From positions 1 through 35,368 of the IMG/VR virus record IMGVR_UViG_3300025101_000076: a DNA stretch of 35,368 nucleotides. One strand, given 5' to 3'. The notes beneath the pieces are model-generated. The model was not told the DNA's origin and did not search any database. It saw only the letters and a list, made by a program, of their open reading frames with translations. Below are positions 25,343-33,976 of the stretch, piece by piece (the first letter of the stretch is position 1; every line of letters starts with the position of its first letter). A program made the translations under genes and the position numbers. The stretch comes from a virus.

Positions 25343-25860
25343 TATTTTCCTACTTTTTTTATAGCTTTTTTATGAGCAGCACTAAAAGTTTTTCCAGCCA
25401 TCATATCTTTTTTCATTGAACTCATATGTTTTTTTGTATGATGTTTTGAATGTTTTTTTAAAGTTTTTTCTTGTCTTTTTGTAAGTCCACCATCTTTATA
25501 TTTTGGCATTTTACCACCATCTTCCATATATCCCATTTTATTTCTTACTTTTTTAGGCAATTTAGATAAACCTGGATTTTTTTCTGCGTCAACAGCTTTC
25601 ATTGCTTTTCCGCCTTCTTCATATTTTTTCATTCCAGTCATGCCGCCATGTCTGTATTTCATTTTCATTTTACCACCGCCCATCATCATAGGCCTTTCCA
25701 TTCCTATCATATTATATCCAGTTTTACCACCACCTGCATACATTTGCTCACTTCTCATACTTCCATCTTTCATTGGAATACCCGTTTTTTCTGATTCTGC
25801 TTTTGCAGCAGCCATACCTTCTTCAGTATAAGGGTATTTTTTATTTCCTACTTCTGGCAT
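25342..25860 (-). CDS. Basic Gly/Lys/Met-rich protein with repeated GG motifs (172 aa)
   Basis: Starts MPEVGNKKYPYTEEGMAAAK. The middle holds a series of short GG repeats (YAGGGKTGY, MMGGGKMKM, YRHGGMTG, YEEGGKAMK, MEDGGKMPK, KYKDGGLTK). The last 50 residues are a strongly basic His/Lys helix region (LTKRQEKTLKKHSKHHTKKH, then GKTFSAAHKKAIKKVGK). Similar basic tails are common in small proteins of marine phages. The charge suggests DNA binding in the capsid or packing with the capsid interior; there is no direct evidence. The repeats could be linkers between charged beads. Confidence 0.7.
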   Translation of the reverse strand: MPEVGNKKYPYTEEGMAAAKAESEKTGIPMKDGSMRSEQMYAGGGKTGYNMIGMERPMMMGGGKMKMKYRHGGMTGMKKYEEGGKAMKAVDAEKNPGLSKLPKKVRNKMGYMEDGGKMPKYKDGGLTKRQEKTLKKHSKHHTKKHMSSMKKDMMAGKTFSAAHKKAIKKVGK

Positions 25861-26285
25861 TATTTTTTACTCCTTTTCCTTGCGTCAGTTATTGGATAAT
25901 TATAATCATTTTTATTCGGTAATTTACCATTTTTGTTTATATATTCCAATACTGGCTCTGTTTTACTGTTAACTGACTTTTTCTTAATTATATACTCTCC
26001 ACCTTCAACTTCAATTGGGATACCACCCTTATCATGTGATGGCCCTTTTAACTTACCTTCATGATTCATAGATTTTAAATGTTTATCTATTTTTTTAGAT
26101 TGACGTTTATGCATTTTTGATGCTTTTAAAAGTTCTTTGGATACTTTTTTCAATCCTTTAACAGAACCACCTTCTTTCATAATATCTAAAGTCTTAGGAT
26201 AGCCTTTTTCGCCAGGTTTTGCTGGACGTTCTCCTCTTTTACGTTTGGCATGTATATTTGCCCATAATCCTTTTTTTTTAGCCAT
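25860..26285 (-). CDS. Basic protein with 'GGxxIxVEGGEYIIKK' domain (141 aa)
   Basis: Starts MAKKKGLWANIHAKRKRGER. Basic throughout. Residues about 90-130 (HDKGGIPIEVEGGEYIIKKK, then TEPVLEYINKNGKLP) form a conserved small domain found in many phage proteins next to structural genes, often before Gly/Lys-rich partners such as the next gene here. The N-terminus resembles a nucleic-acid-binding basic tail. The stop overlaps the next start. Function unknown; virion or assembly role inferred. Confidence 0.7.
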   Translation of the reverse strand: MAKKKGLWANIHAKRKRGERPAKPGEKGYPKTLDIMKEGGSVKGLKKVSKELLKASKMHKRQSKKIDKHLKSMNHEGKLKGPSHDKGGIPIEVEGGEYIIKKKSVNSKTEPVLEYINKNGKLPNKNDYNYPITDARKRSKK

Positions 26286-27022
26286 TATTTACCTCCTGTA
26301 GATTCATAATCTGAACCTGCGTCCATATTAGTCATAGTTGCATTATTTGTATTAGAAGACATATCATATACTGTTGTTCCATTAGCATGTTCTAATCCAT
26401 CTCCCATTCTATACCATGCTTTTAAATTACTAGAAAATGATGATTCTATATGATTAAATGGCTGCCTTCCGTTATATATTGTTTGAATTTCTGCTTGGTT
26501 TAATGCTTTATCATATATAGTTACTTCTGATAATTTCATTGGATAAGTTGCTGTAGTAGTATCAGTTCTATAAGAAGCTATAGACATATCTCCGCTATTT
26601 TCCATTGTATCAGTATGAGCAGAATCTGCATCATCATATTGCCCATTAATATATCCTGTGCTATTTCCACTTCTAATAGAAGAAAATGCAACATGAACCC
26701 ATTGATTTTGCAAGGTATCCATATCAATAGTGCCAGTATATGAAGCACGATAATTACTACCTATTTTATTAAAAAAATGCATTTTAGGAGGATTAGCAGT
26801 ATTAAAACACCAATTCCATCTTTTATTATCGCTTTCCCATTTGCTAAGAATACGAACATCATGAAAATCAGGTGCTTTTATCCAAGCTGTAAATGTAAAA
26901 TCTCCAGTAGTTATATGATTTGTAGCTGTTGCATCAATTAAATCATTAGTTCCATCAAAATCTATACAATATTCATCTCTAAATGAATCTCCACTCATCA
27001 TTATTTTTTTTGATTTAAACAT
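26285..27022 (-). CDS. LamG/concanavalin-A-like lectin-fold protein (245 aa)
   Basis: The pattern CIDFDGTNDLIDA, then GDFTFTAWIKAP, NQWVHVAFSSIRSGNSTGYI and a final KAWYRMGDG follows the LamG/ConA-like jelly-roll family (Laminin_G_3 type) over residues about 18-215. Such domains bind glycans. In a head-gene context it could decorate the capsid and attach particles to mucus-like or cell-surface sugars, or it may belong to a fibre. The N-terminal 17 residues are short and basic (MFKSKKIMM), with no signal peptide. The start overlaps the previous stop (TAATG). Confidence 0.8.
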   Translation of the reverse strand: MFKSKKIMMSGDSFRDEYCIDFDGTNDLIDATATNHITTGDFTFTAWIKAPDFHDVRILSKWESDNKRWNWCFNTANPPKMHFFNKIGSNYRASYTGTIDMDTLQNQWVHVAFSSIRSGNSTGYINGQYDDADSAHTDTMENSGDMSIASYRTDTTTATYPMKLSEVTIYDKALNQAEIQTIYNGRQPFNHIESSFSSNLKAWYRMGDGLEHANGTTVYDMSSNTNNATMTNMDAGSDYESTGGK

Positions 27023-27552
27023 TAATCTTTTACAAATCCAAGTCTTAATGTTATAGTTGCACCATTATAGTCATTAGTTGAGCTTGTTATACCATAAGCA
27101 TATAAGCTTGTACTGCCTGATGCAGCTTTAACTATTGCTCCTATATTATCTTTGCTAAATACTCCAAAATAACCATGGTCAGTAACATATGTAACATCTG
27201 TAATACAACATATCCCATCTAATACTGCTCTAGTAGATGTATCAGCTCCTATTGCATCACTTACAGAACCTATGCTAGTTGAATCTGATGTAATAACAAG
27301 TTTAAATCCTCCTGTAATATTAGCTCCATCTCCACTTGCATCTGTTGAATTATCTGTTACTATTGCTACTACTGATTGTAAAATTCCTGCACCACCATTT
27401 ACAGAAACTGCATATGGTATTTCAGTTACATCAAACATTAAATCTCCACTTGTTCCATCTGAAGTTAATGTTGCTGAAATGTCAATTAAATCAACATCCA
27501 TTTTGTTGAGTTTTTCTACTACTGTATACTTGTGTATATCTGTTTGTGCCAT
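27022..27552 (-). CDS. Putative head decoration / minor structural protein (176 aa)
   Basis: Starts MAQTDIHKYTVVEKLNKMDV behind AAGGAG. The sequence is beta-rich, acidic and rich in Ser, Thr, Asp and Gly (LMFDVTEIPYAVSVNGGAG, GFKLVITSDSTSIG), with a C-terminal strand ITLRLGFVKD. It has no cysteine-rich or membrane region. Its place between the capsid gene and the lectin-fold gene, and the beta-rich composition, suggest a capsid decoration or head-associated protein. I do not recognise a named family. Confidence 0.6.
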   Translation of the reverse strand: MAQTDIHKYTVVEKLNKMDVDLIDISATLTSDGTSGDLMFDVTEIPYAVSVNGGAGILQSVVAIVTDNSTDASGDGANITGGFKLVITSDSTSIGSVSDAIGADTSTRAVLDGICCITDVTYVTDHGYFGVFSKDNIGAIVKAASGSTSLYAYGITSSTNDYNGATITLRLGFVKD

Positions 27553-27633
27553 TTTATTCTCCTTGTTTGAGTGTACTTAAAGCTCTGGCTTGAGCATGAA
27601 CGTACTTTTATTATTAAAATTTTTAGTAGATTC

Positions 27634-27661
27634 GGGAGCTACCCTTTATACGATAGCTCCC
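27634..27661 (-). other. Perfect 8-bp stem-loop between two late structural genes
   Basis: GGGAGCTA (27634-27641) and TAGCTCCC (27654-27661) are exact inverse complements around a 12-base loop. They lie in the 146-base gap between the 154-residue and 176-residue genes, the longest gap in the late block besides the one near the right edge. On the minus strand the downstream flank is A/T-rich but not a pure U-tract. It could be a partial terminator, an RNA processing site or a stabilising 3' hairpin for the capsid message. Confidence 0.55.
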
Positions 27662-27698
27662 ATAGTTCTACAAAACTATTAATCCTTATTGATTTGGA

Positions 27699-28163
27699 TT
27701 AAGCAGCATCAGTATGGAACAATGTATCTGAACCACAAGCAGCAGCCATGCCTTCTACATACCAACGATTTCCGTCAGTAAATATTTTAACATGGTCGCC
27801 AGGACTAGCTGCAGCAGTAAAATTGATAAAATCATCATTATTAACTGCAACATCACCTGCAGCATCTGCAATAGATGCTATAAAGCCTACGATATCAGCT
27901 CCAGAACCAAAGTCAATATTAACTTTTTGGCCCATTCCACCATCAGAACCATCTGTATCTTCAGTTACCCAAACTTCACAACACCAACCTACAGGTAGGT
28001 CTGCCACAGTTGGCAAATCTAATTCAGTTGTTGCAGTTGGATGCACTAAAAAGACAGTTCCACTATCTGCTTCAGTCACCGTATAGTTCTCAGTAATTTT
28101 TTTAACTTTTTTTACATAAGTACCAGTTAGTGAACTGTTTTCATTTAGATAATCACTTCTCAT
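27699..28163 (-). CDS. Putative head decoration protein (154 aa)
   Basis: Starts MRSDYLNENSSLTG with a strong TAAGGAGG site. The core (YTVTEADSGTVFLVHPTATT, ELDLPTVADLPVGWCCEVWV, HVKIFTDGNRWYVEGM) follows a beta-rich fold often found in phage proteins that decorate capsids or tails, with the 'T..DSG.vF.......LP' signature. It directly follows the capsid gene, 13 bases away, and precedes the stem-loop. The strong ribosome site suggests high expression, as for a multi-copy virion protein. Confidence 0.65.
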   Translation of the reverse strand: MRSDYLNENSSLTGTYVKKVKKITENYTVTEADSGTVFLVHPTATTELDLPTVADLPVGWCCEVWVTEDTDGSDGGMGQKVNIDFGSGADIVGFIASIADAAGDVAVNNDDFINFTAAASPGDHVKIFTDGNRWYVEGMAAACGSDTLFHTDAA

Positions 28164-28176
28164 TATTCATTCCTCC

Positions 28177-29562
28177 TTAATTTAAGTCAGTAAATGAATA
28201 CAACATGTGAGTTTCAGGGATTGTAATTTCAAGACCTGCTTCTGTAAGAATCATATCTTTTCTTAAATCCTCATCTGCTTGTTGCACATTAGTTGTTATT
28301 GAAGTATCTCTATTTAACCCGTTTCCAACAAGAGGTCTATAAGCTAATTGATTCATATCAGCTAGTAATAACATACCACCTGACATACCTCTGAATAATG
28401 GCTCTCTAATTAAATTTAAATCACCATGTACAGTATTAATCATTTGAACTTTATGACCAAACGCACCATCTCTAGCATTCATATTGTATTGATATGCTGG
28501 ATTGTTTGTTGTTCCTGCAGTATCACCAGCAGAAACATCTTGGAAGCTATTAGCTCCAAGCTTGTTGAAATAAGATATTACAGGTAGACCTGCTAAAGCA
28601 AGTTTACTTGAACTTCCACCCCTTGCAGGGTCAAAAAAGACTTCCATATCAGATAATATTGTATCGTATGTTATTGAAGTAGAAGCTGCTGCAGCAAAAT
28701 ATGGATTTCCTGAGCTATAAGATAGCGAACCAGGAGTTCCTGCTTGAGTTCTAACAATAATATCACCTACAAGACCAGCTGATGATTGTACACCATTTTG
28801 TCTTCCTTTTTGTCCAAATAACATTGCTCTTTCAATGTCTACTTTGTGTTCTCTTAGTTTTAAATTCCAGATTCTTTGCCATTCATTTGCATATCCTCTG
28901 TAATTAGTAGCAATAGCTGTATTTGTCATTTCACAAGCTGTTTTAAAGATTTGGGTATATCCAAAGTCATCGTCTAAAGATTTAGACCAAACATCAGGAG
29001 AACCTGAACCTTCTTCAAAAGCTGTTCCAATGATTTGAGCTTTATCACCATCTGCAATTGCATCATAACCAGATTCACTTGAATTACCAACACTTAAACA
29101 TGTAACTTGACATGTTGATTGTGTTGTTTCGTGTGTTACTGAATCTAGTCTTACGATTGCATGTGATTTCCCATCTACAACTTCAACTGCAACTACCATA
29201 CCTTTAATAAGGTAATCTACTGCTGCTCCGCTTGAATCAAATGCCACCTGGCCACTTACACCAGCTGCCAATGAACCTAAAGCTGAATCAGCTGTAAAAG
29301 ACCTATTTGTCCAGTCAATTTTAGAACGATTTTCTAAAAATCTGAACACAGGGTCAGTTGTAGGAACTTTGCTTACTTTACTTAAATATACAAAAAATGG
29401 AGATTCTTCTGGGCTTAATTCTGCAACTCTATCACTTAGGTCGTATAATCTACGTTGGTCACCTGCAACACCGTGTGCGGCATCGTGAGCATTAGCGATT
29501 GTAGTAGCAGCACCAGTACTGGAAAGAGAACCAGTTCTGATTGTGTTTGCACTATTTGCCAT
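28177..29562 (-). CDS. Major capsid protein (SU10/DUF5309-like HK97 fold)
   Basis: About 461 residues. I start it at ATG 29562 (MANSANTIRTG) because GGAG lies nine bases upstream; the frame also opens at a TTG five codons earlier. The N-terminal part contains LSPEESPFFVYLSKVSKV and DWTNRSF, and the middle has NLKLREHKVDIERAMLFGQKG, matching the pattern 'ElkrDiEaAllsG' of SU10-type capsid proteins. The C-terminal region (GHKVQMINTVHGDLNLIREP, then FRGMSGGMLLLADMNQLAYR) fits the capsid core domain. It follows scaffold and portal, the canonical order. Confidence 0.8.
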   Translation of the reverse strand: MANSANTIRTGSLSSTGAATTIANAHDAAHGVAGDQRRLYDLSDRVAELSPEESPFFVYLSKVSKVPTTDPVFRFLENRSKIDWTNRSFTADSALGSLAAGVSGQVAFDSSGAAVDYLIKGMVVAVEVVDGKSHAIVRLDSVTHETTQSTCQVTCLSVGNSSESGYDAIADGDKAQIIGTAFEEGSGSPDVWSKSLDDDFGYTQIFKTACEMTNTAIATNYRGYANEWQRIWNLKLREHKVDIERAMLFGQKGRQNGVQSSAGLVGDIIVRTQAGTPGSLSYSSGNPYFAAAASTSITYDTILSDMEVFFDPARGGSSSKLALAGLPVISYFNKLGANSFQDVSAGDTAGTTNNPAYQYNMNARDGAFGHKVQMINTVHGDLNLIREPLFRGMSGGMLLLADMNQLAYRPLVGNGLNRDTSITTNVQQADEDLRKDMILTEAGLEITIPETHMLYSFTDLN

Positions 29563-29627
29563 GACTTGCGTCTCCAATTTTACTCTCTATCAGCTGCATA
29601 TAAATGCCTTCAAGTAGAGTTTTGTTA

Positions 29628-30350
29628 TTAAGGTAATTTATTCGACACTCTGTCAGCACCAATAACACCTTTCCACATTGTATCATCATCAGATTCCCTT
29701 ACAGGCCTTTGTCCATTAAGAATGCCAGCTTGTTGAGGAATTGTTTGAGTTCTACGAATTGAATCCAAAGGATTGCTCCCTTGTTGTTCTTGATGCGTTA
29801 CAGATTTCCACATATTAATAGCACCATCAACACCATATTCAGCTGGGTTTTTACTTGCAAAATCAACGAATGAATTAATTTCTTCAGCATTTAAACCTCT
29901 AGCGGCTAATTCTGATTGAAGTTTATCCATTCCCATTTGTTTTTGTATCCCAGATACTTGTTGTTGAACAGCTCCACTAATAGAATCCTGTAACTCTTGT
30001 TGTCGAAACTGATACGATTTAGACTTAGGGTCGTTATAGGCTTCCCATGGGTCAAACTCATCTTTTTCCATAGCAACTCTTTGAGGTTGTGTTGGTTGAC
30101 CACCCTGAGCCATTTGTGCAACTGCTTGCGTAATGTCAGGTCTTGATTCCAAAAATTTACCTACTTCTTCATATTGCTTTAGTTTTTGATTTTCAACATG
30201 TAACTTATCTTTTTCTGATTGAAAATATTTAGCTTGTGATTTCCAATCACCAGATTGTTCTTGTTGCTGAGTCGACTTGTCTTGATGCCCTGCTCTATCA
30301 TTGGATTGACCTTCCATAGGAAGATTTCCGTCTTCAAGTGCATTATTCAT
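29628..30350 (-). CDS. Capsid scaffolding protein
   Basis: 240 residues, Gln- and Glu-rich and mainly helical (QAKYFQSEKDKLHVENQKLK, then RQQELQDSISGAVQQQVSGI), with no cysteine and a low hydrophobic content. Such composition between portal and major capsid genes is characteristic of scaffolds. A short C-terminal basic/hydrophobic end (WKGVIGADRVSNKLP) could contact the capsid protein. AAGGAG precedes the ATG, which overlaps the portal stop (ATGA). No protease motif is visible, so scaffold release may not need cleavage. Confidence 0.78.
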   Translation of the reverse strand: MNNALEDGNLPMEGQSNDRAGHQDKSTQQQEQSGDWKSQAKYFQSEKDKLHVENQKLKQYEEVGKFLESRPDITQAVAQMAQGGQPTQPQRVAMEKDEFDPWEAYNDPKSKSYQFRQQELQDSISGAVQQQVSGIQKQMGMDKLQSELAARGLNAEEINSFVDFASKNPAEYGVDGAINMWKSVTHQEQQGSNPLDSIRRTQTIPQQAGILNGQRPVRESDDDTMWKGVIGADRVSNKLP

Positions 30351-32374
30351 GATTTCTCCTTGTTTTGCAATCTCTCGTCTTTTTCTTGAGCTTGACTACG
30401 TAAACGTAATTTCTCTTGTTCGAGTTTAACTGCATTGGTTAGTTTAGAAGACTGTTCTGCGTTAACAGCCTTTTCATCATATTTAATTCTATTTAATTCT
30501 GTTTTAAATTTCTCAACTTCAGTTCTTTTTCTTGAAGCAATAGACTCTCTATTTGCTGTTTGTAAATCGCCCTGTAAGTTTTTAATCATTTCTTCTGCTT
30601 GACCTAATTGAGATTGTAATTGTTGCATCATATCCATTCTTTGCAACACACCTTCTTTGTCAAAAATATCTGTTTTCATTAATGCTTCAGTTCTATCAAT
30701 AAGACCAGCTTGATATGCTTCCATATATATTGACCATTCTCCCCATCTGTTTGATGGCATTGTAGAACTTCCAATAACATTTATATCGTATTGGCCTATT
30801 GTTAAATCATTTTGCATTTCAGATATTGCTTGGGACTTATCATTATAAAAATTAACCATATATTCACTCATATCATTATTTGGTTGAACTATTCTAAATG
30901 TTTTTTGAAACGTATAATGTCCTTTTGCTAAATTGTATACAACTTGCCCTAATCTTCTTAAACTTCCTTCAATATCTCTTAATTTAGACTTACTACGTCT
31001 TTGTCCAAAATCTTCCATCATCATCGTTGCTGAAGATGTTCTAGGAGCTACTTCAGTATTTCCTTGCATCATTTCAAATATACCCATATTTAAATCAATA
31101 TATTTTTCTACTAATCCAGGTAATTGCATTACAGAATTAGATAATGGTTGTGGCGAAGGAAAGTGAGGTTCTCCAAATGAAGGGTCATATTCAATTGTTG
31201 CATTAGGATTTGCCCAGTCTCTTTCTAATTGTTCTATATCATCAACACTTCCTTGCGGTATTAATAATTTTAAACCACTTGATGCTTGTGCATGTGAAGT
31301 TATTAATGACATTGTTTTATTTAAAAATCTTTGAAAATCTTTATTTTTTCTTACATCACTCATTGGATATGGTGTATTTGTCCAAATATTTGGAACTGGA
31401 ACAATTGGATATTTATCTGTATTTAATATTCTTTCATATAAAATTATTTGTCCCAATGTACATGTAAGTTGTATTCTTGTTTGCAAAACTTCAACAATAT
31501 CAATCATACCTTGTTCGGCTGCTTTTGCAACATTTTTATCTTGTAAAAACATTTCTAAATTTTGAGTGTCTAATATTCTTTCATTGCCAGTTTGAGTATC
31601 TAAAACTCTGTAATATGGCACTTTAATTTTAGAAAAACTTTCAATTAATTGATATTTTTCTGAACCTTCTCCATGGTCATAATCTTTAACAACATCAGGA
31701 GTAAAACTTCCAACTGTTCTATTATTTTTAGGAGATGGATATGTTTCATCTTCAGAATATCCTTCAATTTCATCAATTAACATTTTGCCATTTTCTTCAT
31801 TAACTTCTGATAATTGTGGATATAAATCTAATAATTGAAATTTTGTAAATATAGTAGACAGCATCATTCCAGATGAGTCATCAAAATATCTGCTTCTTGC
31901 ATTTGGGTCTACGCAAACTCTAAATGGGTCTATATATGTAAATTTAACTTCGCCTCTGCCATAATCAGCTTCATTATCGATATATGCATAAAAATAACCT
32001 AATCCAGTAACTGCGTAGTCATGTATAGTTTGTTTAAATACTTCATTACCATCTGATATATTCCATATATATTCAAGTATTGTTTTCCATACACCTGCTA
32101 AATCGCTATCAGAATCTTCTCTTGGCAAAACAGAAAATTTAGGAGGTTTTGATGTTATTATAGCTTTAAATTGTTCAATTGCTCCATACAATCTATCTAA
32201 TGGTACACTTGATTGATTTCTTTCTGCTAAAGCTTCAGCTTCTGCTTTACTAAAATGATTTCCTAAATAAAAATCGATATCTTCACGTGCATGGTCTTCC
32301 CAATCAACTCTTGCATCATGCCATCTGTCCCATAATTCTTTTATGTATATTGCTTTTTTATCTGCTTCTATCAT
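30347..32374 (-). CDS. Portal protein (P22-like)
   Basis: 675 residues forming the dodecameric ring for DNA entry and exit. The N-terminal part (LWDRWHDARVDWEDHAREDI, FYLGNHFSKAEAEALA, then QFKAIITSKPPKFSVLPRED) and the DPFRVCVDPNARS segment follow the P22-like large portal family, not the shorter lambda- or HK97-type portals. A long coiled coil (about 565-675) at the C-terminus is like the barrel of P22-type portals. A large portal of this type is one reason I infer a short-tailed virion. The start has no clear ribosome site. The gene lies 33 bases after the terminase stop. Confidence 0.85.
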   Translation of the reverse strand: MIEADKKAIYIKELWDRWHDARVDWEDHAREDIDFYLGNHFSKAEAEALAERNQSSVPLDRLYGAIEQFKAIITSKPPKFSVLPREDSDSDLAGVWKTILEYIWNISDGNEVFKQTIHDYAVTGLGYFYAYIDNEADYGRGEVKFTYIDPFRVCVDPNARSRYFDDSSGMMLSTIFTKFQLLDLYPQLSEVNEENGKMLIDEIEGYSEDETYPSPKNNRTVGSFTPDVVKDYDHGEGSEKYQLIESFSKIKVPYYRVLDTQTGNERILDTQNLEMFLQDKNVAKAAEQGMIDIVEVLQTRIQLTCTLGQIILYERILNTDKYPIVPVPNIWTNTPYPMSDVRKNKDFQRFLNKTMSLITSHAQASSGLKLLIPQGSVDDIEQLERDWANPNATIEYDPSFGEPHFPSPQPLSNSVMQLPGLVEKYIDLNMGIFEMMQGNTEVAPRTSSATMMMEDFGQRRSKSKLRDIEGSLRRLGQVVYNLAKGHYTFQKTFRIVQPNNDMSEYMVNFYNDKSQAISEMQNDLTIGQYDINVIGSSTMPSNRWGEWSIYMEAYQAGLIDRTEALMKTDIFDKEGVLQRMDMMQQLQSQLGQAEEMIKNLQGDLQTANRESIASRKRTEVEKFKTELNRIKYDEKAVNAEQSSKLTNAVKLEQEKLRLRSQAQEKDERLQNKEKS

Positions 32375-32397
32375 AGTTCTAAATATAATATATATTT

Positions 32398-32403
32398 ATT
32401 ATA
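32398..32403 (-). promoter_or_regulatory. Possible -10 element before the portal gene
   Basis: On the minus strand the 33-base terminase-portal gap contains an exact TATAAT 24 bases before the portal ATG, in a very AT-rich context (tttgtataataaatatata). No good -35 element is found at the usual spacing, and the portal start lacks a ribosome site. AT-richness alone could produce it, so this is a weak candidate. Confidence 0.2.
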
Positions 32404-32407
32404 CAAA

Positions 32408-33973
32408 TCAATACCTTGCTCCAGTTATCCAATTGTATTTCTTTTTTGGACTTTCCCATGATTCCCCTTTTTTTTGTTTTTTTACATTGCTAGCTTTTTT
32501 ATTGCCTTTAGCATATTGTGTTGATAACCAAAATGCATCAATAGTATCATCGTGACTTCCTTTTGGAAAATCAAGTAATTCTCCAATAAATTCATGCATA
32601 TCTTTTTTTAAATGTACAGCACCAGCTTTAAACATAGGTTGCAAACCTTCAAACAACCTGTCTTTTTTCTTTTGATTACCATATCCTTTAATGCCTTTTT
32701 CTATACCAGGTAAAAATTTACCTTCTTTTTTACTTCGTTTATATACATAATCTCTAAGCATTTCTTGATACGATATTGTTTCAATGTTTATTCTTTTAAT
32801 TTTTTTATATCGTTCTGCAATTTTAAATATTTGGTCGGCACAGTCCATCGGTAATACTCGTTTTCTCCAATATTCGATAACATAATAATCGTATTCAGAA
32901 GTAACACCAATAACCATGATGACACTATAATCGTTCCTAGCACTAAGTGTCGAAGCAGGGTCAACACCCATGTAAATATTGACATATTCAATTCTCCCAT
33001 CATCTAATTTAATATACCAAGATTCACTTGTTTCGTTATATCTAACTGACCCTTTATAAAAATTTTCCGTTATATCTTCTTCACTAAATATTTGGTCTTC
33101 AGGAGATTTGGCCTGATTCATATATTCTTGATAAAACTTACTAGGAGTTCCAGAATCAATGTAAAACTGTTTCCTTTCCTCAATTTTTTTCATAGGCCAC
33201 CTAGAAGGCCATAGAGGAGTACCATCATCTTTTATTGCTTTATGTGTTTCAATATTCCAGGAGTAATCCTCACCTGTTTTTTGTGCTGCTTGGTAGTTTT
33301 TTACAAGTCCATTAAGAAATGAATCATAATGCACTATCGTTCCATTACACCATAAGAATCCACCTTTATCAAAATCAATCGCTGGATATACTGCAGCAGT
33401 TACCCAGTTTTTTATTTGTTGTCTTGCTTCAGGTGTTTTTGTATTTAACTCTGATTCAAAGTCATCTAGTATTATTCCAGTATATCTTGTAGATAATTGT
33501 TTTTTACCCCTTAATCTTTGAGAAGCACCTTTGGCAATCATTCTACAATTATTTTTTAATACAATTTCGTTTTTAGTCCATTTATCTCCTTGCAAATCGC
33601 CAAAATAATAATGTATTGCAGGATTTTCATATATATGTGTGGATATCCAGTTTAAGTTATCAATAGCCTGGTCTTGTGCCTCGCCAACCCAAGCGATAAA
33701 TTCTGGGCTTTCTTTTTTCGCAAATAAAAACCTATGTAATACAGCACATGCTGCTAAAGTTGACTTTGCGTGGTCACGAGGCATGACAAGTGCCAATTGT
33801 TGGATATCTCTATCTAGTAACAATTTTGCTACACTAACATGAAAATCTGGTGTTGCTGAAGCTAAAAAATCTTGTGGAGAAAATAGTTTACCAAAAACAA
33901 TAAGGTCGTTATGTGCCATCTCCAATATTTTTTCATTTTGCGAAATATCACCATTTAAGTTTAAATTAGCCAA
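32408..33973 (-). CDS. terL: Terminase large subunit
   Basis: 521 residues, the packaging motor. The ATPase part has a Walker A-like MPRDHAKST (64-72) and Walker B IILDDFE (167-173). The nuclease part begins with GVDPAST (D338) and ends with the acidic pair in SHDDTIDAF (D475, D476, D479), matching RNase H-fold terminase nucleases. The frame starts at TTG 33973 (MANLNLNGD), three bases after the previous stop; an ATG at codon 19 is an alternative. It is followed by the portal gene. No small terminase subunit was recognised nearby. Stop is TGA, as in the portal gene, consistent with the standard code. Confidence 0.92.
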   Translation of the reverse strand: MANLNLNGDISQNEKILEMAHNDLIVFGKLFSPQDFLASATPDFHVSVAKLLLDRDIQQLALVMPRDHAKSTLAACAVLHRFLFAKKESPEFIAWVGEAQDQAIDNLNWISTHIYENPAIHYYFGDLQGDKWTKNEIVLKNNCRMIAKGASQRLRGKKQLSTRYTGIILDDFESELNTKTPEARQQIKNWVTAAVYPAIDFDKGGFLWCNGTIVHYDSFLNGLVKNYQAAQKTGEDYSWNIETHKAIKDDGTPLWPSRWPMKKIEERKQFYIDSGTPSKFYQEYMNQAKSPEDQIFSEEDITENFYKGSVRYNETSESWYIKLDDGRIEYVNIYMGVDPASTLSARNDYSVIMVIGVTSEYDYYVIEYWRKRVLPMDCADQIFKIAERYKKIKRINIETISYQEMLRDYVYKRSKKEGKFLPGIEKGIKGYGNQKKKDRLFEGLQPMFKAGAVHLKKDMHEFIGELLDFPKGSHDDTIDAFWLSTQYAKGNKKASNVKKQKKGESWESPKKKYNWITGARY

Positions 33974-33976
33974 TTA

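Noticed and set aside
27553-27605. A 17-codon stretch (KYVHAQARALSTLKQGE) ending just before the 176-residue gene
   Set aside because: It reads like the end of a protein and contains the next gene's ribosome site, but it has no start codon and is closed upstream after a few codons, so I do not list it as a gene.
29563-29627. Weak inverted repeat ACTCT/AGAGT in the gap before the capsid gene
   Set aside because: Five base pairs with a long loop is within chance for an AT-rich sequence and it has no T-run.
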